From: Juglans regia
Lineage: Eukaryota > Streptophyta > Magnoliopsida > Fagales > Juglandaceae
Assembly: GCF_001411555.2 (NCBI RefSeq)
Contig: NC_049910.1
Span: forward strand, 33,829,250-33,893,249
Direction of reading: 5' to 3'
DNA: 64,000 bases
Made by a program: the position numbers and the translations under genes. How positions within the stretch are numbered: the first letter of the stretch is position 1; every line of letters begins with the position of its first letter. The notes below the pieces were generated by a model. It made no database searches and was not told where the DNA came from. It was given only the letters and a program-made list of their open reading frames with translations. Below, one piece after another: positions 55,871-64,000 of this stretch.

Positions 55871-56831
55871 GTTTACGTGCACTTCGTATGCCTACGACAA
55901 CCCGTTCTCAGTTACTCAAGGGTAGAAGGAAGCGACATCGATAAACATGGAAGCAAGGATCATGGCAATGGAACAACTAGAAGGGAAGGACAAGGAGACG
56001 CTCGATGGAACCACCAATGAGTTGAGAGATAATGTAGAGCCAAACGAGTGCATAGGCTTCGATAGTGCTAGAGGTGGAGCCAACACCAAGGAAGAAATGA
56101 AAAGAGCGCAAGACGTCCTCCCACGCCGACCCGAATGCACCCAGCAGATGGCGAAATTCTGGATGAGTACGCACTTAGGAAGGTGGAGCAAAACGAGACG
56201 CTAGAATTGGTCCTGCTAGACCTTAGTCACCCGGAAGTCGCCGCTAGGATCGTCACCAGAATGACTCTTGAAATGAGGGACACCATGCAATGGCTCCTCA
56301 TGGAGCACCAGGACGTCTTGGCTTGGAGTCACGAGGACATGTCAGGAATCAACCCAGAGATCATGCAGCACCACCTAAGTGTGGACCCCAAGATTAAGGG
56401 GGTAAGACAGAAACGCAGGAGCTTCAATGCAAAGAAGAATGCTGCCATCACCACGGAGGCTGACTGATTACTTACAGCGGGATTCATACGAGAAGCCCAC
56501 TACCCATACTGGTTATCCAACATGGTGCTGGTGATGAAGCCAAGCGGCAAATGGAGATGTGCGTGGACTTCACTAACCTGAATAAGGCCTGCTCGAAGGA
56601 CAGCTTCTCGCTTTCTCGTATTGACCTGATCATTGACTCAACGACAGGTCATCGCATGTTAAGTTTCATGGACGCTTACTCCGGGTACAACCAAATCCGC
56701 ATAAACCCAGACCACGAGGAGAAGATGTCATTCATCACCGACCAGGGGCTATACTACTACTCAGCCATGCCGTTCGGGTTGAAGAATGCAAGGGCTACCT
56801 ACCAACAGTTGGTCAATCGCATGTTTAAAAT
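55871..56831 (+). pseudogene. Second gag-less Tat-type gypsy fragment (pre-RT and RT)
   Basis: Starts with ACGTGCACTTCGTATGCC, matching 27413 on in the first Tat element (just after its primer-binding site). It continues with pre-RT text (TRMTLEMRDTMQWLLMEHQD and LAWSHEDMSGINPE, 56135-56467) and RT (MEMCVDFTNLNKACSKDSFS and LSFMDAYSGYNQIRINPD, 56551-56831). It stops abruptly before the catalytic YxDD where LINE sequence begins. A stop (56464-56466) and a frameshift separate the two readings. Confidence 0.8.
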
Positions 56832-59800
56832 GCTTGATTTTAATATTATTAAATATGACTAGGAAAGAAGAGGTGGGCACCGCCGCCAATTCTCTACGAT
56901 GGAGGAGTTTAACCTCTGTTTACAAAATTGTAGTTTGTTGGATATGTGTTTTAAAGACCCAAGGATGACTTGGTGATTTGGCCTAATGGTTTTGGATCTG
57001 GCTTCTTTAGAGTGTGTTGGGACTTTCTTAAGGTTGATTTATTGGAAGCCATTTCTAATTTCTTCCACACGAAGTCTTTCCCCAGGTTCTATACGGCTTC
57101 TTACATTGTTTTAATTCCTAAGGTTGAAAAGCCTATTGGTTTGATAAATTTAGGCCTATGAGTCTATGCTCGATTATTTATAAAATCTGCTCCAAGATTA
57201 TTGTGGCATGCTTGACTAATCTTCTTGCTAAAATGATCTCTCAGGAGCAAGGGGTGTTTATCCCTGGCCGTAGTATTTTTGAAAATATTAGCTTAACTCA
57301 AGAGATGGTCCATTCTCTCCACAAAAAATCCAATGGGGTTAATGTCGTGATTAAACTTGATATGTCCAAGACATATGACAGGGTTGATTGGTGTAATACT
57401 TCATGTCTTGGATGCTTTTGGGTTCTCTCCTCAAGTCTATGGTCAGATTAATGCATGTATTTCCTCACCTTGGTATTCCATTATGATGAATGGCACTCCT
57501 GAGGGATTCTTCAAAGGTAAATGTTGTCTTCGGCAAGGTGATCCTCTTTCACCTTATTTGTTTATCATTATGCAAGAGATGCTTTCTCGTCTACTCAAAC
57601 ATTACTTTAATCAAGGCAAAATTGATCAGTATACCCAAGCTAAAGGTACTCCACTTGTTACCCATCTCATGTATATTGATGATATTGTTATATTTGCTAA
57701 TGGTGGTAAAAGATCTGTGCGTGGGTTGAATCAGGCTTTGAAGGTTTATGAGGATTGGTCAGGTCAAGTCATTAGTAAAGATAAAAGTGCTATATAATTT
57801 TCCAAACTTATTTCGGTTTACAGGAAGAGTTCGATCCTTCACATTACTAGCTTTCACGATGGATCTTTTCCCTTCAAGAATTTGGGTGTTTCTATTGTGA
57901 CTAGTAGATTAAGAGCCTTTTATTTAGGGGAGTTACATGGGAAAGTTAAAAAGAAAATTGCAAGCTAGAAGATGAAACTGCTTTCGGTAGGTGGTAGAAC
58001 TATTCTTTTGAGGCTTGTTTTGTCAAGCATGGCCACTCATCTTCTTGTTGTTTTACATGTCCCTAAAGTGGTTCTTATGGCGTTAAATAGGCTTTTGAGC
58101 TCGTTCTTTTGGGGTAATTTAGAGGGTAAATGTAAGAGGAAATGGGTGGCTTGGAAAAATATTTGTAAACACATTGAAGTAGGTGGGGGTGGGTATTCGA
58201 GATTTTGGGGATATCCAAATGGCTCTTAATATGAAGCTTACCTAGAGAATGATTTCAGGGCATTCTTTGTGGGTAGATTTCTTTAGAGGCAAGTATGCTA
58301 GAGGTAATCATTTATCCCTTGTGGACCCATCTAAGGGTACTCAGTTTTGGAAGGCTATTGTTATAGTATGCCGGACGCCTTAAATAATTCAAAGTGGTTA
58401 GTGAGAGATGGAAACATATCTTTCTAGTCTGATAATTAGGATGAGAGTGGTCCTCTTCAAGACCAGTGCCCGTTGACTGAGAAGTCTTTGTTGAAGATAA
58501 AAGAATGTCGCATTGAGAATGGTTGGGACATTCCATTCTTGGAAAGGCTTGTGGGTGTCCAAAAAGCTAATGACTTGGTTCATTTCTTAGCTAGGCACAA
58601 AGAGGGGCAAGATGTTCTTATTTGGAAGAGTGAAAATTATGGTAATTTTAATACTAAAAATGCTTGGCACTATATCAGGGTTCGGGCACCTTCTTTACCT
58701 TGGGCCCAATGGATTTGGCATGCTAACCTCCCTAAGAAAATCTCTATTACAATGTGGAAAGCTATCAATAATTGCTTGAGCGTGGATGAGAAGATTAAAA
58801 TGGTTAGCATTCCTTTGGTCTTTAAATGTAATTATTACCCTGTGGGTCATCTTGAAGATTTTAATCATATTCTTTGTACAGGTAATTTTGCTAGACAAAT
58901 ATGGCATTTGGTGCCAATTCAACTAGGTGTGCATATGGGTCTTTTCCGCACATGGCAGGAGCAAGCTAATTTCTAGTTTCGTCGTGCTAGGCACTTCTCT
59001 CATATTTGGACTGTCTTTGGTCTCCTCCCATCTATTGTTTCTTGGAAGCTATGGGATTGACGTTGCAAAGCCCGATATGTGGGTAAGGCTGATACTGTTG
59101 AGTTGATTTGGCATATTATTAAATTTTGGATCCGTCGTGTTATGCAAGTGTCTATGAAATCTTTGAGGCTCCCAAAGCAGGATGTTGCTATTTTAAAGAG
59201 GTTGGATATTTGGATTTTAACTCCTAAAGCAAAGAAGGTTACCCTAGTGAAGTGGATTCGGCCTTAGCAGGATTGGGTGAAGCTGAACATTAATGGCAGT
59301 AGTTTGGGTAATCGAAGTCCGGCTGGTGCCGGAGGTGTCATTCAGGATCATAGTGGTAAGGTGCTTGGGGCTTACTCTATTTTCTTAGGCCAAGGCTCTC
59401 ATAATTTTGTCAAAATGAGAAGTTTATTGGAAGGAGTTAACAGGTGTTGTCGGCTTGGTTTTTATCGGATTCATATTGAGACAGACTCTCAACTTCTAAT
59501 CAACTGGGTTACAACAGGTATTTGTAATATTTGGTATCTTGAAAATTTTTAAGATTAGATCCAAGCTTACCTTCTTTGCATGGACTATAAAATTACTCAT
59601 ATATACTGCGAAGGTAATGTAGTGGCTGATTTTCTTGCTAAGTAGGGTGCTGGGGGATTAAATAAGGACTGGAGTGATGATAGGGATACTTCACCTAGTT
59701 AATTAAAAGGTCTTTTTCGCATGAACAGAATTGGTTTTCCCTATTTGCGGTTATCAAAGTGAGGTACTGGATCTTTGCATCTCACTTCTTTTTTTTTTTT

Positions 59801-60062
59801 TCTTATATGTGTGATTTGTTCCTCTTCTTGTAGGTTGATTCTTAGGGTTGTTCTTTCTATTTTATTTATAATTTTTTGGTTTTCTTAATTTGTGGTTTGG
59901 GTCTTTTGATTTTTGATACCTAGGTTTTGGGTCTTTATGCTTATTTGTAACCTCAGGTGTCTGATTGTAACCACGGTTTTCTTCTGTCAAAAGTAAGGAC
60001 TATCAATAAAATTGGGGTTCCGTCCTCTTCTTAAATAAATAAATAAATAAAATAAAATAAAA
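56832..60062 (+). pseudogene. L1-like LINE ORF2 remnant with A-rich tail
   Basis: An endonuclease tail (FNLCLQNCSLLDMCFKDPRM, near 56905) jumps directly to RT (GFGSGFFRVCWDFLK at about 56985, then TASYIVLIPKVEKP). Next come EQGVFIPGRSIFENISLTQE (57240-57300) and LRQGDPLSPYLF with a YIDD motif (about 57530-57690; FADD is usual in plant L1). A zinc-knuckle-type zf-RVT region (PSLPWAQWIWHANLPKKISI, 58690-58760) and RNase H (LNINGSSLGNRSPAGAGGVI, 59280 on) follow, and an AAATAAATAAATAAATAAAA tail (60030-60062). Many stops and frameshifts, and a deletion between endonuclease and RT. The left start is approximate. No target duplication is visible because the two flanks now differ (Tat on the left, RLP upstream DNA on the right). 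Confidence 0.85.
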
Positions 60063-60350
60063 CTTTGGTCTTGGTTGAGGTATTGGAATCTCTTTTTTAG
60101 TTTTTGCAAGTCTCCCATGATATATCTCTTTAAAAACGTGTTCAAGTCTTTTCTTCATCTTATGCAATGATGGCAGGTGGCCATGGAGGAGCAAGTGGAA
60201 TCCTACTCATTGGGTTTCTGATTGAGGTTTTTCTTTTCCATTATTGTTCACGCCTAGTAATGCAAAAGATGCTTTGCATGTATTTTACTTTTTACTTTTT
60301 TACAGCCTGCTTTTCAAAGACTTGGGCATTGGGTCACTTCATCACTAGCT
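60063..60350 (+). repeat. Copy of the RLP upstream region
   Basis: 60063-60250 is alignable with 36356-36545 (TTTGGTCT, TGCAAGTCT, ATGATCTCTTTAAAAA-like text, TTATGCAATGAT, GAGCAAGTGGAATCCTAC). The phrase CAAGTCT(C/T)CC(A/C)TGATCTC... AAAAACG also appears near 37436 and 62540. It marks remnants of the RLP cluster's intergenic DNA. Confidence 0.65.
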
Positions 60351-61797
60351 AGAACATCTAAAGATCAGGACTTTAGTGTATTAGCAAAGTCCTATTTCAA
60401 TTTGTTAAAAACGCGACTGCCAAAACAAAAGTTCTCTATCATCTCGCACTAGGGCTGTATTCGATTGAGCCAAATCGAGACAGTCTTTAATTAGATTGTC
60501 AAGTTCAGTTCGACTCAAAAAAATACAAGTTTAAGGACGAGATTTTTATCATATTTTTATTCAAACTCAATCTTGTACGGAAAACAAAGTCGAGCTCGAT
60601 CCAAAAACGAGATATACTATAGATCATAAAAGTAATTATAATATTTAACTACGTAAGACTATATATATGTTATAAGCATTTGATATAATATATCCATTAC
60701 AATTATATCTAACTAGTAATTATAATAGAATTCGATCGGCATGGATGTGTGGATGATAAAATGGTCATGATTAAAAAAGAGTGATGAATATTATTCCTCT
60801 TAAATTTGTATTTAATCCTTTGTTTTTAGTTTTAATTTTGTAATGAGCGTAACATGTAAAGTACTTAACATTCCCACGTTAGTTTACATTAAAAAAAAAA
60901 AAAAATGGAGTGCTGCACATGATCAAGCTTGTAAATAGCTAGCATGATTATTCTAAAATTTTTTTATGGTTTCCAAAGTGAAAGTAAATAAGCTGAATAT
61001 TACGTCGACATTGAGATTTTTTACTGGAACGGAATTGGTTTAAGATCGCTTCCAAAATCTATTAGAAAAATGTTTAATTGGCCTACATGACATGAATTTT
61101 ATAAACTAAAGCTTACATAAATTTTGAAAACAATTTTTGTTTTTTTTTTTTTTTGGTTATAAATTCAAATTAATTTCTAAACATACTTTTATATACTAAT
61201 ATCTTTGCAGTATTTTTCTTTCGAAAATTAAAGAGTTGTAGAAATATGACTCCTTTCTAATCGGCTCTTACCAGATTCAATCGAGTTATGTTGAATTAAT
61301 GAACGGAGCAGACCATGTCGTTAATTTTGAGCGCGACATACCTGATCGACGTATTGCTTTGGGATTAGGAAAATTCCAGCAAATGGTTGTGGTATGAGAT
61401 TCAGAGAATATATTTTTAATAAATAATTGTAAATCATGTAGTTCAGATCTATAATAAGATTATACAACTCTTTATTATTGTTGCAGATAGATGTTGATCA
61501 TTTTTTTTTTTTAATGTTTGGTTGTGAAAAATTATTGTGTCTATGATTGCTATATTTATTATTACAGGAATTTTATTATAGATAGAAGTTAAGTGTTTTT
61601 TTACAATCTTATGGTAGATAAGTGCTACAGTCATAAAAAATTTTACAAATTTAAACTTATAAACTCATATTGTTTTAATTATATGATACGTTAGACGGTT
61701 AAAAACGCTTAACATTTCTGACAACACTAGAACTGATGAGGTCCTCTCCTTTTCGTTGTATCAGATGGAGACACAGGGACTTTGACTCAGTTCTCTC
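60351..61797. other. AT-rich non-coding DNA
   Basis: No gene or recognised element. Poly-A and poly-T runs lie near 60892 and 61140. Confidence 0.5.
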
Positions 61798-62340
61798 ATG
61801 AAAGCATCAAAATCGTCCTCTACTGAGGTCATCTTAGAAGAATGGAATGGTTCTTCTTTTACCAAGCTCTTCAGAACTGCCACCATTACCGCTTCCCCTT
61901 CTCTCTCCATCCAAAGGTTTGGGATTCACTGTAGGCCTTTCAACGTACATTCGGACCATGCTCTCGACACAAGCTCTTCTTAGTGCTATTGGAGTTGGAG
62001 AGAAATCTGCGACTGTAATTGGTGCCACATTTCAGTGGTTTTTTAGGGACCTAACTGGAATGCTTGGAGGCATTTTATTCACATTCTACTAGGGCTCAAA
62101 CCTAGATAGCAATGCCCAAATGTGGCGTTTAATCGAAGATCTTATGAATGATTTTGGAATGTTGATGGACCTGGTTTCCCCCTTGTTTCCTTCAGCTTTC
62201 GTGTTTGTAGTTTGCTTTGGGAGCCTATCACAATCATTCTGGTGTTGCCAGTGGAGCAACTAAAGCTGCTTTGACGCAGCATTTTGCCCTTTAGAGTAAT
62301 GCTGGAGATATTTCTGCCAACAAAGAAAGTCCAATGAGAA
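61798..62340 (+). pseudogene. RUS3-like (DUF647) pseudogene, intron-free and truncated
   Basis: The reading begins EEWNGSSFTKLFRTATITAS, then, after an internal deletion with a frame change, GLSTYIRTMLSTQALLSAIG, VGEKSATVIGATFQWFFRDL and TGMLGGILFTFY. A TAG stop near 62090 is followed by GSNLDSNAQMWRLIEDLMND, GMLMDLVSPLFPSAF, and after a frameshift VASGATKAALTQHFAL and AGDISA. This is the order of the ROOT UV-B SENSITIVE 3 family. The first matched block to the last has no introns although the plant gene is, as far as I know, multi-exon, which suggests a retro-copied transcript. The C-terminal half is absent. It cannot encode a functional protein. Confidence 0.85.
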
Positions 62341-63760
62341 GTCCAACACGCCTAACTTGTAAGTAAAACAGTTTATTTTATTAAATTAGGTGAGGGTTAT
62401 CCGGCATGTGCACTGGGCGGTTGCATGTAGCTTTTTTCTTTTTTGATAGATCAACGTCAAAATGATTGATGCTATTTTGTTTATATATCATTGTTAATAG
62501 AATAAACATTAGAATATCATTGTTAATTAATTAATACAAGTCTCCCGTGATCTCTACTTTCTCTACTTTCTAAAACGCGTTATCGACTTTTCAAATCTTT
62601 TTAATTTTGATATTATGGACGACTATGACTATTAGAAGAAGAAATTAGTTCATAATGCATTGCATTACGATATGAACTATGGACCACAAGTTCTGTCCAC
62701 ATCCCATTCCATCCTCTAATGGACGAACGTGCAGTGAACTATCGGCCGTCGGTTAGTGATTAGTCTAAACTCGTGCGCTGACCTTTGGACGTCCGTCCAA
62801 CATTTGTTCTACTCTCCTTTTACCGTATCCCTCCAACGTTTCTTTCGAGAATTTTTTAATTTCACGTGAAAGGTGTTACTGTTAGAAAGATATAAACTCT
62901 AATAAAAAAAATTTATAATATTAAATAATATTTTCTTAATCATTAAGTAAAAAAAATAAAAAAAACAATCAGAAAAATCAACCGGAGCCCAAATCGGACT
63001 CCCTAACATTTTTCATTCTAAAATAGCCCTCTGCGTTTTTATTTTTATTTTTTTATGTCATTTATTTATGAATAACACGGTAATATTGAAGAACACGGTC
63101 ATAGTTATATACTATCTCTATACCGAGTTGATGAACACATTTCAATCACAATATCAGAGTTTAATCTTCTATCTCTATACTCAAGTCACTAAATTGAAAC
63201 TTAATATGATCATTTGCGTACCTGAAATATTTAAGGTTGTCAATGTTAAAATAGGAACAGAAATTCGAAATGAACAAGCAATGTAGAGAAAAATCTCATT
63301 CTCATTCATTAGTATACTGATACAAAAACTACTGCTTTATATACATTACAAAAGCATAAAAGAAAGTGTTCTAAAAATTAACTTGTAATCTTCTATTGAG
63401 TTAGAAGTAATGATCTGCAGCTTTATGGACAGTATGGCTTAGACAGTGCTTTATGGCAGGAAAGAGATATGGCAAGAAAGAGATAAACTAAAAGCAGTTA
63501 GCTCAAACTCTTAAAAGGAAAAGGCTTCAAAAGACAAGTTGAACTTAATCATCCCAAAGAAATAGACCTCTATATAAGAAGGAGAACCCTACAAATCTAA
63601 CGGACTCTATACAAGCTCTCTACATTCAAACTCACAACACATAGTGACTCTACCAGACCTGTCTTAAGGGATGCATCGTCTTCAACCTCCTGAAACCTTA
63701 AATTTCTCCATTGTATTGAGCGATATGTGAGGCCATGAGAGATTGTAAAATCATCAACGC
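62341..63760. other. Non-coding DNA
   Basis: About 62535-62640 repeats RLP-cluster intergenic text (compare 37436-37560). About 62900-62960 resembles part of the MITE at 37587-37785. A CTATATAAG motif near 63571 and a TGTAGAG start near 63282 might belong to an LTR, but no partner or duplication was found. Confidence 0.4.
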
Positions 63761-64000
63761 AGGTGTTAAAAATCTTTGAGGTGTTCTTCCATGTCCAAAT
63801 CTACAAACGTTATACCTTGAAGGAGAACAGGCTAAAAGGATTGCTCCCCTGGCCTGACCTTGAGAACAACTATCTACAATGATCATTCTCGATTCTTGAT
63901 TCTTGATGTAGTTCTACCATCTATTTGGGGTTTATATCTTTCTAACACCTTTCACATGAAATTTAAAAATTCTCAAGACAATTCTTCCCAAACCTAATCT
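63761..64000 (+). pseudogene. RLP fragment (copy D), cut by window end
   Basis: 63761-63880 matches the LRR text at 40500-40590 of copy B (GTTAAAAATCTTTGAGGTGTTCTTCC, NRLKGLLPWPD-like reading). 63905-64000 matches 38140-38230 of copy A (GTTCTACCATCTATTTGGG, TTCTCAAGACAA). No open frame. It continues beyond the window. Confidence 0.7.

Noticed and set aside
63282..63720. Possible solo LTR or promoter with CTATATAAG
   Set aside because: No matching second end and no target duplication could be identified.
1..64000. Defence islands, CRISPR arrays, rRNA/tRNA genes, virus integrations
   Set aside because: None seen; retroelement pol genes here are of Ty1-copia, Ty3-gypsy and L1 type with typical plant features, and no movement-protein or coat-protein-like reading was noticed.

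Overview
The window is AT-rich plant nuclear DNA. It contains one apparently intact host gene with plant GT-AG introns (an R-SNARE of the VAMP713 type), several broken host-gene copies, and a dense layering of plant transposable elements (CACTA, Ty1-copia, Ty3-gypsy of the Tat type, L1-like LINEs, MITEs, a probable Helitron and a large solo LTR). A woody eudicot, possibly of the Fagales, would fit, but the species cannot be fixed from sequence alone. No bacterial, organellar, CRISPR or virus-defence locus was seen.

Layout. 1-330 is the end of a CACTA-like transposon. 2088-15358 is a Ty1-copia remnant (minus strand) split by a 12.66 kb CACTA element (2340-14995, target duplication ACT) that carries decayed TNPD-like and TNPA-like genes. 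15901-18673 is a solo LTR with a perfect TATGT duplication. 20364-23213 is a probable non-autonomous Helitron in a TA microsatellite. 24058-26276 is the four-exon VAMP713-like gene. 26595 to about 35050 is a decayed Tat-lineage gypsy element that lacks gag, with a Tourist-like MITE (30562-31439) inside it and an antisense coding remnant near its 3' side. 36356-41899 holds two LRR receptor-like protein (RLP) pseudogenes, the first with an inverted 5' end.

42466-49410 (minus) holds two exons of a BSD-domain protein gene. Their 6.2 kb intron contains a full-length, open and very young Ty1-copia element (43306-48140; 255-bp LTRs with one difference; duplication AAATG). 50763-54955 is a gypsy pol/gag remnant (minus) interrupted by a 5'-truncated LINE with a 16-bp target duplication. 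54957-60350 is a patchwork of an RLP fragment, a second gag-less Tat fragment, a second LINE and an RLP upstream region. 61798-62340 is an intron-free, damaged copy of a RUS3/DUF647 gene. The window ends in a fourth RLP fragment.

The genes do not form one pathway. Most of the structure is explained by nested transposition into a small RLP cluster lying between an endomembrane SNARE gene and a BSD-domain gene. The copia element at 43306-48140 is the only mobile element here that looks coding-competent. I did not find a convincing new biological system; the most informative observations are the datable nested insertions and the local rearrangements.
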